From assembly GCF_006494775.1 (NCBI RefSeq), contig NZ_CP041146.1, positions 5,022,001 to 5,086,000 on the forward strand: 64,000 nt of DNA, written 5' to 3'. Every line of letters begins with the position of its first letter. The stretch's first letter is position 1. The translations under genes and the position numbers were made by a program. The notes under the pieces were generated by a model that saw nothing but the letters and a program-made list of their open reading frames with translations, was not told the origin of the DNA and did no database searches. The stretch is from Nocardioides humi (GTDB lineage Bacteria > Actinomycetota > Actinomycetes > Propionibacteriales > Nocardioidaceae). Below, in pieces: positions 1 through 9,128 of this stretch.

Positions 1-685
1 GGTCCCAGCCGGACGGGTCGAGCGCGATCGTGGTGAGCCGGCCGCCGCCGGCGCGCAGGGCCTGCACGGCGTTGGGGTACGTCGGCGACTCCATCAGCAC
101 CCGCTCCCGCGGACCGGCCAGGGCACTGCCGACCACCGCGGTGGCCGCGAGGGCGCCGGGGGTGACGATAATCTGCTCGGGCGAGGTCGGCAGCCCGCGG
201 GCGTCGTACGTCGCGGCGATGGCGGCCTGCAGGTCCGGCATGCCGGCGGGGAAGTAGCCGTGCCCGCCGAGGTGGGTGGGCAGGTCGGCGACCGCCTCGG
301 CGTAGACGGCGGCGATGCCCGGGGGAGCGGTGGCGGCCGCGCAGACCAGGTCGATCACCCCGTTGCCGACGTCGCTGGGCCACAGCGCCCGGTCGAGTGC
401 GCGCGTCCGGCCGCCGGGCAGCCGGGTGAACGTCCCGGCACCCTGGCGCGCCTCGGCGTAGGACGAGTCCCGCAGCACGGCGTACGCCCGGGTCACCGTC
501 GTCCGCGAGACCCCGAGCGCCTCGGTGAGGTCGCGCTCGCTCGGCAGCCGGGTGCCGTACCCGATCCGGCCGTCGCCGATCAGCTCGCGCAGCGCGTCGG
601 CGAGGCCGGCGTACGCGGGGGCGCGGTCGAAGCCCTCCACGAGGGAGGCGAGGCGCGTCGCCGCGAGCGAAGTGGCCTGCTCCAT
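1..685 (-). CDS. MocR-family (GntR/aminotransferase) regulator, YczR-like, 3' end cut off
   Basis: The protein starts MEQATSLAATRLASLVEGFD at the ATG complementary to 683-685 and runs off the left edge, leaving about 228 residues. Residues 20-90 form a GntR winged helix (LPSERDLTEALGVSRTTVTR). A class-I aminotransferase-like domain follows, with GYFPAGMPDLQAAI and SPTYPNAVQAL visible. The PLP-lysine region lies outside the window. This architecture defines MocR regulators, which usually sense PLP-linked metabolites. The gene diverges from a yczE-type membrane protein gene 61 bp away, the standard neighbourhood of the YczR subgroup, so control of yczE is inferred. The effector is unknown. Confidence 0.9.
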   Translation of the reverse strand, partial: MEQATSLAATRLASLVEGFDRAPAYAGLADALRELIGDGRIGYGTRLPSERDLTEALGVSRTTVTRAYAVLRDSSYAEARQGAGTFTRLPGGRTRALDRALWPSDVGNGVIDLVCAAATAPPGIAAVYAEAVADLPTHLGGHGYFPAGMPDLQAAIAATYDARGLPTSPEQIIVTPGALAATAVVGSALAGPRERVLMESPTYPNAVQALRAGGGRLTTIALDPSGWD

Positions 686-746
686 AGTGGCCAGTAGACC
701 ACGATTGGCTATTTCACAACAGTCCAATCGCGGTCACGCTGGGATC
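686..746. promoter_or_regulatory. Shared yczR/yczE control region with inverted repeat
   Basis: The 61-bp gap between divergent starts holds the inverted repeat CGATTGG (702-708) / CCAATCG (724-730), and a TGGCC/GACCA-like pair (688-700). MocR proteins bind spaced half-sites in such divergent regions. The site assignment is inference. Confidence 0.45.
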
Positions 747-1409
747 ATGTCGATCGCCGCGCCCACTCCACGCGTCGCCGCCCAGCTCGCCGACCTCGGC
801 CCCGTCGCGCAGCTGCGCGCCGGCCGCCTGCCCCGCCGCCTGGTCCAGCTGTACGTCGGCCTGTGGCTCTACGGCGTCAGCCTGGCCCTGATGGTGCTCG
901 GCGCGATCGGCCTGGCGCCGTGGGACGTGCTGCACTCCGGCTTCATCCGCCACGTCCCGATCACCCTCGGCCAGGCGGTCGTGCTGTTCAGCTTCGTGGT
1001 GCTCGTGCTCTGGATCCCGCTGCGCGAGAAGCCCGGCCTCGGCACCATCTCCAACGCGATCGTGGTCGGCCTCTCCGCCGACGCGACCCTGGCGATGTTC
1101 GACGCCCCGGACGGCCTGCTCGCCCGGATCGCGCTGATGGCCGGCGGCATCCTCCTCTGCGGGCTCGCCACCGCGCTCTACATCGGCGCCCAGCTCGGCC
1201 GCGGCCCGCGCGACGGGCTGATGACCGGCCTGGCGCGTCGTACCGGGCTCTCCCTCCGGCTGGTGCGGACCGGCATCGAGGTCGCCGTCGTCGTGATCGG
1301 CCTGCTCCTCGGCGGCACCCTGGGCCTCGGGACGGTCGCCTACGCGCTGGGCATCGGGCCGATCGCCCAGTGGATGATGCCGTGGTTCCTGGTGGACCTG
1401 GAGGGCTGA
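747..1409 (+). CDS. YczE/YyaS/YitT-family integral membrane protein
   Basis: A 220-residue protein starting MSIAAPTPRVAAQL, with about five hydrophobic spans: LYVGLWLYGVSLALMVLGAI, a span around AVVLFSFVVLVLW, one at ALMAGGILLCGLATALYIGA, one near VAVVVIGLLLGG, and the C-terminal GTVAYALGIGPIAQWM. The GAQLGRGPRDGLMTGL loop, a basic and glycine-rich segment before the fourth span, is characteristic of YczE-like proteins. The function is unknown and transport of a small molecule is only a guess. It is divergent from a MocR regulator, the usual pairing. I chose ATG 747 over in-frame upstream codons because those would run into the regulator's coding region on the other strand. Confidence 0.85.
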   Translation: MSIAAPTPRVAAQLADLGPVAQLRAGRLPRRLVQLYVGLWLYGVSLALMVLGAIGLAPWDVLHSGFIRHVPITLGQAVVLFSFVVLVLWIPLREKPGLGTISNAIVVGLSADATLAMFDAPDGLLARIALMAGGILLCGLATALYIGAQLGRGPRDGLMTGLARRTGLSLRLVRTGIEVAVVVIGLLLGGTLGLGTVAYALGIGPIAQWMMPWFLVDLEG

Positions 1410-1438
1410 TCCGGTTGTAGGCCTGCCATGCTCCGGTC

Positions 1439-2353
1439 ATGCGGATCGAGGTCATGGCGAGGTCGCCGTACGGCGGGGGTGGCTGGCTCGGCGACGTCGG
1501 CGACTTCCTCACCGAAGGGCTCCCGCCCGTCGGTGAGGCGGTCGAGCGGATCGAGGCAGACCTGCTTCTCACCGGGCATCCGCAGGCGCCCGACAGGCCC
1601 GAGGGCAGCGCCGGTTGGGGGAGCGGGCACGAGGAGGAGCGGCAGAGAGGTCCGGCGCTGACCTTCCGCCGCAAGGCGAACCGGGTCGACGTACGGATCG
1701 TGAGCGAGCTGTCCGACTACGACGCTCTCGGCCCGGACGAGACCCCGGAAGTGTTCGCAACGGCCGCGCGGGAGGTGGTCACGGCGATCGCCGGGCTCGA
1801 TCGCCGGGTCAAGCGCGGGGACGATCTCGACCTGCCTCGCCTGCTCGCCCACCTGAACGCGAGGCTGGAGCAGCTGCCCGGAACCCCGGAGGAGCTGACC
1901 GCGACGATGACCGAGCTGCGCGATCGGGCGCAGGCGCGGTGGGCCGCGATGGCGCCCTGGGAAGTGGTGGACGTCGACTGGTCGCTCTACGCGCCCGAGG
2001 CGCGGGCCCTGCTCGACGACCCGTTCTACTGGGACCCGGCCGACGACGAGGCGCCGCACGGCAATGACACGGGCGCGGACCTGTTGGCGACCTACCTCGA
2101 TCAGCGCCCCATCGACATCCTCGACTTCGTGGAGCGCGAGGCGGTGGAGTCGGGATTCGCCTCGCTGGCGGAGCTCGCCGAGGAGGACGAGTACGAGCAC
2201 GGTTTCCTCGTGGTCGCCGCGGCCTTCGCCGAGCTCAAGGTGACCGGTGGCCTCACGCCGGGGATCCGGGACCTGGCGCTGCGCGCCGTGGAGCGTCGCG
2301 ACCCGGACCTGTCTGCCGCGTCCACCCAGCTGCTGCGGTCCGCGCTGCGGTGA
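1439..2353 (+). CDS. Hypothetical protein, 304 aa
   Basis: I do not recognise a family. The protein (MRIEVMARSPYGGGGWLGDV) is acidic, soluble and mostly helical, with no signal peptide or membrane span. A charged patch, RRKANRVDVRIVSELSDYD (about residues 77-95), separates a short N-terminal section from a helical body containing LPRLLAHLNARLEQLPGTPE and an acidic EEDEYEHGF segment. The frame is intact and codon use matches the neighbours. ATG 1439 lies 6 nt after a possible -10 (CATGCT, 1427-1432), and ATG 1454 is an alternative start. It sits 107 bp before the large telA-pknG operon in the same direction, but a promoter separates them. Confidence 0.65.
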   Translation: MRIEVMARSPYGGGGWLGDVGDFLTEGLPPVGEAVERIEADLLLTGHPQAPDRPEGSAGWGSGHEEERQRGPALTFRRKANRVDVRIVSELSDYDALGPDETPEVFATAAREVVTAIAGLDRRVKRGDDLDLPRLLAHLNARLEQLPGTPEELTATMTELRDRAQARWAAMAPWEVVDVDWSLYAPEARALLDDPFYWDPADDEAPHGNDTGADLLATYLDQRPIDILDFVEREAVESGFASLAELAEEDEYEHGFLVVAAAFAELKVTGGLTPGIRDLALRAVERRDPDLSAASTQLLRSALR

Positions 2354-2382
2354 TTCCGCCGTGATTCCGCCGTGATTCCGCC
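2350..2382 (+). repeat. Three tandem 11-bp repeats
   Basis: GTGATTCCGCC occurs three times head to tail (2350-2360, 2361-2371, 2372-2382), overlapping the stop codon of the preceding gene. The unit is not a multiple of three and lies almost wholly in the intergenic space. No function is evident. Confidence 0.85.
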
Positions 2383-2447
2383 GGGGATTCCCCTAGCCGG
2401 ACCCTGATTTGCGCGCCTGACCCTGCATGGGAGGAGGGTTCGCTGGA

Positions 2448-2460
2448 TAGGCTCGGGGCC
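2448..2460 (+). promoter_or_regulatory. Leaderless-type -10 element for the telA-pknG operon
   Basis: TAGGCT at 2448-2453 ends 7 nt before ATG 2461, and there is no Shine-Dalgarno between. This is the spacing expected of leaderless actinobacterial promoters, in which transcription starts at the start codon. The same arrangement recurs in the window (23728, 28502, 42679, 47105, 57183). Confidence 0.5.
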
Positions 2461-3690
2461 ATGACCACCGACGGTTCCCAGGCTGCTGCACCCGAGCCCA
2501 GCCCGCTCGCACCCCCCGAGCCCGCCATCACGCTGACGGCGCCGGAGGCTCCGGCCCCGGTCGTGGAGACCCAGGCGCCGAAGATGGCGCCCCAGGTCGA
2601 GGCGACGATGGTGCCCGAGCTCGACGCGAAGGTCGACAGCTTCCTGACCTCGCTGACCTCGACCAAGGCCGGCAGCCCGGAGTTCGCGGCGCAGGCCGAG
2701 AACGTCCGCACCATGGGCGACGCCGACATCCGCAAGGCGGCCGAGACGTCCAACCGGATGCTCGACAAGCCGGTGAACGCGCTCAAGTCCGGCGGCATCG
2801 CGCAGGGCTCCAATGTCGGCAAGACGCTGCTCGAGCTGCGTCGTACCGTCGAGGACCTCGACCCCGGTCAGGCGACCGGGGTGAAGAAGTGGTGGGACAA
2901 GCTGCCCTTCAACGACAAGATCGAGGACTACTTCCGCAAGTACCAGTCCTCGCAGAGCCAGCTCAACGGCATCCTGCACGCGCTGCGCAGCGGCCAGGAC
3001 GAGCTGACCCGCGACAACGTGGCGCTCAACCTGGAGAAGACCAACCTCTGGGGCGTCATGGGCCGGCTCAACCAGTACATCTACGTCGCGGAGAAGCTCG
3101 ACGCGAAGCTGTCGGCCAAGATCGCCGAGCTCGAGCTGAGCGACCCCGACACGGCCAAGACGCTCAGCCAGGACGTGCTGTTCTACGTCCGGCAGAAGCA
3201 CCAGGACCTGCTCACCCAGCTGGCGGTGTCGATCCAGGCCTACCTAGCGATCGACATCATCATCAAGAACAACATCGAGCTCATCAAGGGCGTCGACCGG
3301 GCGACCACGACCACGATCTCCGCGCTGCGGACGGCGGTCATCGTGGCGCAGGCGCTGAACAACCAGAAGCTCGTCCTCGACCAGATCACCGCGCTCAACA
3401 CGACGACCTCGGCGATGATCCAGCGGACCTCGGAGATGCTCAAGGAGAACTCCGCCGCCATCCAGGAGCAGGCCGCGTCGTCGACGATCGGGATGGAGCA
3501 GCTGCAGGCGGCGTTCGCCAACATCTACGCCACGATGGACTCCATCGACGAGTTCAAGCTCAAGGCGCTCGACAACATGTCCACCACGATCGGCGTGCTG
3601 GAGACCGAGGTGGCCAAGTCGAAGGAGTACCTCGAGCGGGTCCGGCAGCACGACGAGCGCAACGCCGCCGGCACGCTCGACATCGGCTGA
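2461..3690 (+). CDS. TelA/KlaA-family toxic anion resistance protein
   Basis: A 409-residue protein with a Pro/Ala-rich N-terminal tail (residues 1-45) and a long helical body that fits the TelA (PF05816) pattern: DKPVNALKSGG, KVKKWW-like VKKWWDKLPF, YFRKYQSSQSQLNGILHALR, and coiled-coil segments such as AEKLDAKLSAKIAELELSD. TelA proteins were named for tellurite resistance but are now seen as parts of wider envelope or stress responses, and their biochemistry is unsettled. It is the first gene of a ten-gene run ending at 14753. The next gene starts 12 bp downstream. Its partners here (AAA+ ATPase, kinase, phosphatase, vWA protein) resemble Ter-type stress loci. Confidence 0.85.
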   Translation: MTTDGSQAAAPEPSPLAPPEPAITLTAPEAPAPVVETQAPKMAPQVEATMVPELDAKVDSFLTSLTSTKAGSPEFAAQAENVRTMGDADIRKAAETSNRMLDKPVNALKSGGIAQGSNVGKTLLELRRTVEDLDPGQATGVKKWWDKLPFNDKIEDYFRKYQSSQSQLNGILHALRSGQDELTRDNVALNLEKTNLWGVMGRLNQYIYVAEKLDAKLSAKIAELELSDPDTAKTLSQDVLFYVRQKHQDLLTQLAVSIQAYLAIDIIIKNNIELIKGVDRATTTTISALRTAVIVAQALNNQKLVLDQITALNTTTSAMIQRTSEMLKENSAAIQEQAASSTIGMEQLQAAFANIYATMDSIDEFKLKALDNMSTTIGVLETEVAKSKEYLERVRQHDERNAAGTLDIG

Positions 3691-3702
3691 TCCGAGGTCG
3701 GG

Positions 3703-4218
3703 GTGGGGTTGAGGTCATGGTGGCGCAGCCGAGGTGGCGCCGCGCAGGAGCAGGCGTACGTCGTGCCGCCTGCGCCGACGGAGCAGGACATCCGGGCGGC
3801 GCTGAACCAGGTGTACGGCATGCTCACCGACAGCAACGCCCCGCCGGTGGTCGTCTCGCGGGTGCAGCGGATCGCGCGCACCATCAACCAGACGCTGCCG
3901 CGGCTGAGCCAGCTCGGGCTGGGCAGCGAGGAGAGCTACTCGGTCGTGGCCACCGCCACCGACTACCTCCCTGAGGCGCTGCAGTCCTACCTGCGGCTGC
4001 CCCGCGACTGGGCCGACACCCGGCCCATCGACGGCCCGAAGACCGCGCTGATGGTCCTCATCGAGGCGCTCGAGCTGCTCGGCGTGACCATGGACCAGAT
4101 CCTCGACGCGGCCAACCGGGCCGACGCCCAGGCGCTGATCGCGCACAGCCGCTTCCTCGACGCCAAGTTCGGCCACTCCTCCTCGGGTGGCCCCGATCTC
4201 ACCCTAGGTGCTCCATGA
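3703..4218 (+). CDS. Hypothetical helical protein linked to TelA
   Basis: A 171-residue soluble protein starting at GTG 3703 (VGLRSWWRSRGG). A short basic/aromatic N-terminus precedes a helical region with TEQDIRAALNQVYGMLTDS, RVQRIARTINQTLPRLSQL and YLRLPRDWADTRPIDG. I recognise no family. Its position between telA and the AAA+ gene, with its stop overlapping the next start (ATGA at 4215-4218), suggests obligate co-expression and perhaps a physical partner of one of them. In-frame codon use and overlap make it a convincing gene. Other in-frame starts would cut into the helical region. Confidence 0.8.
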   Translation: MGLRSWWRSRGGAAQEQAYVVPPAPTEQDIRAALNQVYGMLTDSNAPPVVVSRVQRIARTINQTLPRLSQLGLGSEESYSVVATATDYLPEALQSYLRLPRDWADTRPIDGPKTALMVLIEALELLGVTMDQILDAANRADAQALIAHSRFLDAKFGHSSSGGPDLTLGAP

Positions 4219-5804
4219 CGACCCTCCCCGACGCCCTCGACGCGCTCGTCGCCGCGGCCCGCGCCGCCGGCCTCGACGAGGCCGCCGCCCGTGCCGAGGG
4301 CGAGGCGGTCGCCGCCACCGTGTCCGAGCGCTCCCGCGGCGCCTTCGTCGACTGGTGCACCCAGACCGGGCGCGAGCGCTCCGCCGAGGAGCACATGCTC
4401 GCCGCCAAGCGCGGCAACCGGTTCCGTGCGGGCCCCACGCCGCTGATGTCCCAGCTGCTGCTGGAGAAGTCCGCCCAGGCGGCCGACTACGCCGGTGCCC
4501 TCGCTGACGTCGCGATCGCCGGATCCCGGCTGGGGGAGCCCGGCCCGGACGCCGTCGGCGCCGCCACCACCGTCACCACCGCCCAGCTCGGCGGCGGCAG
4601 CGCCGGGCTGACCCCGCCGGCCAGCGCCCCGGGGGCCTTCGACCTGCCCGAGCGGCAGCCGGTCCCGGGTCTCGGCGACCAGATGCTCGATCAGGTCCGC
4701 CGCGTGGGGGACCAGGTACGCCGCCAGCTCGGCGCGCTCAACAGCGCCGCGCCGACCCTGCCCACCGACCCCGACCCGACGACCGCCGAGCCGACGAGCA
4801 CCGACGTGCCGCGGCCCGCCGACGGCGTACAGACCCAGGCCGCGGAGCCGGAGACCCCGCCGGCCGAGGAGCCGAAGCCCGAGGAGCCGACCAAGACAGT
4901 GGAGGAGCTGCTCGCCGAGCTCGATGCGCTGATCGGCCTGGCCAACGTCAAGGGCGAGATCCACCGCCAGGCGGCGGTGCTGCGGGTCGAGGGCCTGCGC
5001 AAGGAGGCCGGCCTCGACACCCCGACGATCACCCGACACCTCGTCTTCAACGGCAATCCCGGCACCGGCAAGACCACGGTCGCCCGCCTGGTGGCCGGCA
5101 TCTACCGCGCGCTCGGGCTGCTCTCGAAGGGCCAGCTGGTCGAGGTCGACCGCTCCGAGCTGGTGGCGGGCTACCTCGGCCAGACCGCCGCCAAGACGGC
5201 CGAGGTCGTCGCGTCCGCCGAGGGCGGCGTGCTGTTCATCGACGAGGCGTACTCCCTCTCCGGCGACCAGTACGGCAAGGAGTCCATCGACACCCTCGTC
5301 AAGGAGATGGAGGACAAGCGCGACGACCTCGTCGTCATCGTCGCCGGGTACCCGCTCCCGATGGCGATCTTCATCTCCGAGAACCCCGGCCTGGAGAGCA
5401 GGTTCCGCACCACCGTCGACTTCGCCGACTACACCGACGACGAGCTCGTCGCGATCTTCGCCTCGATGGTCGAGGGCGCCGACTACGACGCCGGCGACGC
5501 CGTCGAGGAGCGGCTGCGCGAGATCCTCGCCGAGACCGAGCGCGGCCCGTCGTTCGGCAACGCCCGGTTCGTGCGCAACCTGATGGAGGCCGCGATCGGC
5601 CGCCACGCCTGGCGGCTGCGCGACGTCCCCGCGCCCACGCTGGAGCAGCTGCGCGGCCTCGAGCCCGACGACCTCGTCGTCGACCCCAACGACCAGCAGC
5701 GCGCGGCCGCCGAGGCCGCCGACGGCGAGGTCGTGCCGCCCGAGCACGTCGAGCCGGCCGAGCCGGTCGACCCCTTCACCGACACTCCCGAGGAGGAGTC
5801 GTGA
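4215..5804 (+). CDS. AAA+ ATPase of the CbxX/CfxQ (SpoVK-like) family
   Basis: A 529-residue protein. The first ~230 residues are a helical N-terminal region and a Pro/Glu-rich linker. The AAA+ domain starts around ELDALIGLANVKGEIHRQ. Walker A is GNPGTGKTT (about residues 280-288), Walker B is VLFIDEAYSL (about 340-350), and the arginine-finger region includes SRFRTTVDF. The acidic C-terminal tail may be disordered. CbxX-type ATPases act as hexameric remodelling enzymes, the known example being Rubisco activase CbbX, but here there is no Rubisco. In this operon the substrate may be TelA or the membrane sensor. It overlaps both neighbours by 4 bp. Confidence 0.9.
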   Translation: MTTLPDALDALVAAARAAGLDEAAARAEGEAVAATVSERSRGAFVDWCTQTGRERSAEEHMLAAKRGNRFRAGPTPLMSQLLLEKSAQAADYAGALADVAIAGSRLGEPGPDAVGAATTVTTAQLGGGSAGLTPPASAPGAFDLPERQPVPGLGDQMLDQVRRVGDQVRRQLGALNSAAPTLPTDPDPTTAEPTSTDVPRPADGVQTQAAEPETPPAEEPKPEEPTKTVEELLAELDALIGLANVKGEIHRQAAVLRVEGLRKEAGLDTPTITRHLVFNGNPGTGKTTVARLVAGIYRALGLLSKGQLVEVDRSELVAGYLGQTAAKTAEVVASAEGGVLFIDEAYSLSGDQYGKESIDTLVKEMEDKRDDLVVIVAGYPLPMAIFISENPGLESRFRTTVDFADYTDDELVAIFASMVEGADYDAGDAVEERLREILAETERGPSFGNARFVRNLMEAAIGRHAWRLRDVPAPTLEQLRGLEPDDLVVDPNDQQRAAAEAADGEVVPPEHVEPAEPVDPFTDTPEEES

Positions 5805-7073
5805 GCCAGACCGCCCCCAGGCCGCCCCGCCACCGCCGGCCGCCGCACCCGCCGCCCGGCACCGGCCGTCCCGGCGCCCGCCGCCGCGGCACAGCCCGCG
5901 ACGTCGTACGTCGACACGCCTGGGCTGCTCAACCGCTGGCAGCTCATCGGGATGAGCGTGGCGATCGTCTTCGGCATCGTCAGCGCGCTCGTGCAGTTCC
6001 TCAGCTGGCAGGCCGACGGCCGGGCGGCCGACGACACCGAGCAGCTGCTGCGCGTGCAGGAGATCAAGACCTCGCTGCTGCGTGCCGACGCCCTCGCGAC
6101 CAACGCCTTCCTCAAGGGCGGCCTGGAGGATCCCGACCGGCGCCAGGAGTACGACGAGGCGATCGACGGCGTCCTCACCGCCATCGCCGACGCGGCCGAG
6201 GCCCAGCCCGCCGACCGCGAGGCGCTCGCGGCGCTCAACATCGAGGTGACCGGCTACGCCACCGGTGTCGCGCAGGGGCGCGACAACAACCGGCAGAACT
6301 TCCCCATCGGGGCGGAGTACCTCAACACGTCCAGCACCGAGCTGCGGGCGTCCGCGCTGCCGATCCTCGACGAGCTCGTCAAGGCCAACCAGCAGCGGGC
6401 CGAGGACGCGATGGCCGGCCAGCACCCGATCTGGCTGTTCCTGCTGGGGGTCGTGATCCTGGTGGCCCTCGTCTGGCTCAACCGCGAGCTCGCCCGCCAC
6501 TTCCGGCGGCGGATCAACAAGGGCATCGCCATCGCGGCGGTCATCGTGCTGGCGCTCACGCTCGTCACGGTGATCGGCGCCTGGATCCGGGACAACTCCA
6601 ACGACAGCCTGCGCGACGGCGAGTTCGCCACGGCCGTCAACGAGGCCGACGCCCGCACGGCCGGCAATGACGCCAAGGCCAACGAGAGCCTGCGGCTGAT
6701 CAAGCGCGGCTCGGGGACGACGTACGAGGACAACTGGAAGGCCTCGGCGCAGGCCGTGACGGAGTCCGGGACCGGTGCGAGCAGCGAGTGGAGCGCCTAC
6801 ACGAAGGTGCACGACGAGATCGTCGCCCTCGACGACGAGGGGAACTGGGCGGAGGCCCGCCAGAAGGCGATCGAGGAGAGCAGCCAGGCCTTCCAGCCCT
6901 TCGACGACGCCACCCGCGCGGCCGTCGAGAGGAACGGCGACATCGCCACCCACGACCTGCGCAGTGGCCGCTGGTTCGCGCTCGCGCTGAGCGGTCTGAC
7001 CCTGCTCCTCGGTGTCGCGGCGGCGGTCGCGGTCGCCCGAGGTATCGGCGAGCGACGGAGGGAGTTCTCATGA
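5801..7073 (+). CDS. GlnX-like membrane sensor protein, apparent frameshifts near the N-terminus
   Basis: A four-span membrane protein: a first span around MSVAIVFGIVSALVQFLSW (from 5952), a helical extracytoplasmic segment, two close spans (WLFLLGVVILVALVWL and AIAAVIVLALTLVTVIGAWI), a second helical domain, and a last span ALSGLTLLLGVAAAVAVARG. Two four-helix-like sensor domains between membrane spans, followed by a glnH-like gene and pknG, match mycobacterial GlnX, which passes amino-acid status to PknG. GTG 5801 overlaps the preceding stop, but the frame from it must shift twice (near the C5 run at 5814-5818 and near 5855-5857) to join the body. Corrected, it gives a Pro/Ala-rich cytoplasmic tail. 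Without correction, translation would start at ATG 5952. Confidence 0.75.
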
Positions 7074-8001
7074 GGCGGATCCGGGTGCTGGTCGCGACGC
7101 TGACCGCGTGCGTCGCGCTGCTGTCCGCGTGCGGGTACGACGCGACGCCGCTGCCGAAGCCGGACGAGGAGAGCGCGGCGTCGTCGGGCTCGTCGGGCTC
7201 CACGCCCGTCGAGTGCGACAACGCCACGCAGTCCTACGACGCGAGCGACGACAAGGCGGCCGCGGTCAAGCAGCTCACCAACAAGGGCCGGCTCGTCGTC
7301 GGGGTCTCGGGCGACACCTACAAGATGGGCTTCACCGACCCGACCGACGCCGAGCTCAAGGGCTTCGACATCGAGTTCGCGGACGCCATCGCCAAGGCGC
7401 TGGGCGTCACGCTCGATCTCCGGGTGATCTCCGCGGCCGAGCGGATCCCCAAGCTCGAGAGCGGCGAGCTCGACATGGTCGCGCGCAACATGACGGTCAA
7501 CTGCGACCGGTGGACCCAGGTCGCCTTCTCCGCCGTCTACTACAACGCGACCCAGAAGGTCCTGGTCGGCTCGACCGAGGGCGACACCTACACGGGCCCG
7601 GCGAGCCTGGCCGGCAAGCGGGTCTGCGCGCCGGCCGCCACGACCAGCGTGGCCAACATCAAGAAGATCGAGCCCGACGTCGTGGCGGTCGAGGCCGCCA
7701 ACCACACCGGCTGCCTGATCAAGTTCCAGAACGGCGAGGTCGACGCCATCACCGGCGACGACACCGTTCTCGCCGGGCTTGCCGCCCAGGACCCGTACAC
7801 CGCGGTGCCGCAGCAGGACAAGCTGACCGACGAGCCCTACGGCCTCGCCTTCAACAAGGACGACGTCGCGCTGGTGCGGTTCGCCAACTCGGTGCTCGAC
7901 CAGATGCGGGCCGACGGCCGCTGGACCGCGATCTACGACGAGTGGCTCAAGCCGACGCTGACGGTCGACGCCACGCCCCCGCCCCCGCCTACGGCCGGTG
8001 A
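7070..8001 (+). CDS. GlnH-like amino-acid-binding lipoprotein, apparent frameshift at the C-terminus
   Basis: The protein starts MRRIRVLVATLTACVALLSAC: signal peptide with lipobox LLSAC and acylated Cys about residue 21. A Ser-rich linker precedes a family-3 solute-binding fold: GRLVVGVSGDTYKMGF, LKGFDIEFADAIAKALG, NMTVNCDRW, and GEVDAITGDDTVLAGLA. There are no cognate ABC permease genes nearby, so a sensory role is more likely than transport, as for mycobacterial GlnH, which reports Glu/Asp to PknG through GlnX. As sequenced, the frame runs on past the expected end. One extra C in the runs at 7976-7986 would give an ending APAYGR-stop at 8001, restoring a GTGA overlap with the next gene. Confidence 0.85.
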
Positions 8002-9128
8002 GCGTGCAGGCGACCATGACCACGACGGCACCCACCGCCCCCGGGAAGCTCGGGGACGCGCTGGAGCCTGCCGCGATCCAGGCCTATCTCGCCGAGCTCG
8101 ACACCTGGCTGCGAGTACGACGCTCCGAGCTCGACGAGCTCGACCAGGCCGCGTTGGGTGCGGGCCGGGGAGCAGAGCTGGCCGGCGACATGTCCCTGGC
8201 GCTGGCGCTGTGGAAGGCGATCACCGACCGCTACCAGCTGGTCTTCGCGACCTGGGACGGCGGCCGGGTCCTGCAGCAGGAGCGGGAGCGGATCTCGGCG
8301 TTGATCTGGGGACGGCTGGACGGCGCGACCGAGCTGCCCGGCGGCCTGGCGGTGTCCCTGCCCGAGGCGGGCCGGCTCTGCGACGCGCTGACCGGGCAGC
8401 TGCGCAACCGGCTCGCGCTGGTGCCGGGCGCGGACGCGTCGGCGGCCCGGATCCGCGAGCTGCGGGCGCAGTTCGAGCGGATCCGCGACCAGGTCGGCCT
8501 GGAGCCCGCGCTCACCCGCGACACCGCCGTGCACCGGCTCGCCGAGCTGATGTCGCGGCTGGAGGGCATCACCGCCAAGGCCGAGCGCGGCGGCGACGTC
8601 GGCGGCATGCTCGGCCCGCTGGAGACCGAGGCGACCACCTTCGAGCGCGACCTCATCGTCGGCAACGCCCGGCGCCGCGACGCCCGCGACCAGGTGATCT
8701 CGGCGCGCGAGCTGCGCGCCGACCTGGAGGCGCGGGAGGCGGCGCTGGAGAAGCTCGCCGAGACCTGCGTGGCGACCGTCGACCCGGCGCCGCGCTACGC
8801 CGTACCCGATGTCGACGCCCTCGGCCCGGTGCCCGTCACGCCCGACGAGATCGGCCCCTACCTGGAGCGGCTCGACCGGGTGTCGCAGGCGCTCGAGATC
8901 GCCCAGCACGCCTACGCCGACGCGCTCGCCGAGCACACCCAGCTGGTCGCGCTGCTCGACGCCTACGTCGCCAAGGCCCGCGCGGCGGCCGTGGCCGACC
9001 ACCCCGACCTGGTCGCGAGCGAGCGGTCCGCGCGCGACCTGCTCGAGCGGCGCCCGACCCCGATGGCGGTCGCGAAGCAGCTCGTCACGACGTACCAGAC
9101 CTGGCTGAACAAGGAGACCAACCCATGA
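7998..9128 (+). CDS. Hypothetical helical protein in the pknG operon
   Basis: A 376-residue soluble protein (start GTG 7998, MSVQATMTTTAPTAPGKLGD) made almost entirely of helices with heptad-like stretches: AYLAELDTWLRVRRSELDEL, RIRELRAQFERIRDQVGLEP, and ARELRADLEAREAALEKLAE. There is no membrane span or known motif. It overlaps both neighbours by 4 bp, between the lipoprotein and the kinase, so it is co-translated with them. A coiled-coil adaptor between the sensor and PknG is one possibility. I do not recognise a family. Confidence 0.8.
   Translation: MSVQATMTTTAPTAPGKLGDALEPAAIQAYLAELDTWLRVRRSELDELDQAALGAGRGAELAGDMSLALALWKAITDRYQLVFATWDGGRVLQQERERISALIWGRLDGATELPGGLAVSLPEAGRLCDALTGQLRNRLALVPGADASAARIRELRAQFERIRDQVGLEPALTRDTAVHRLAELMSRLEGITAKAERGGDVGGMLGPLETEATTFERDLIVGNARRRDARDQVISARELRADLEAREAALEKLAETCVATVDPAPRYAVPDVDALGPVPVTPDEIGPYLERLDRVSQALEIAQHAYADALAEHTQLVALLDAYVAKARAAAVADHPDLVASERSARDLLERRPTPMAVAKQLVTTYQTWLNKETNP

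Noticed and set aside
3987..6953. A 988-codon open frame on the minus strand
   Set aside because: It is antisense to three convincing genes, is full of Arg/Gly/Val low-complexity sequence, and is the usual by-product of GC-rich coding DNA.
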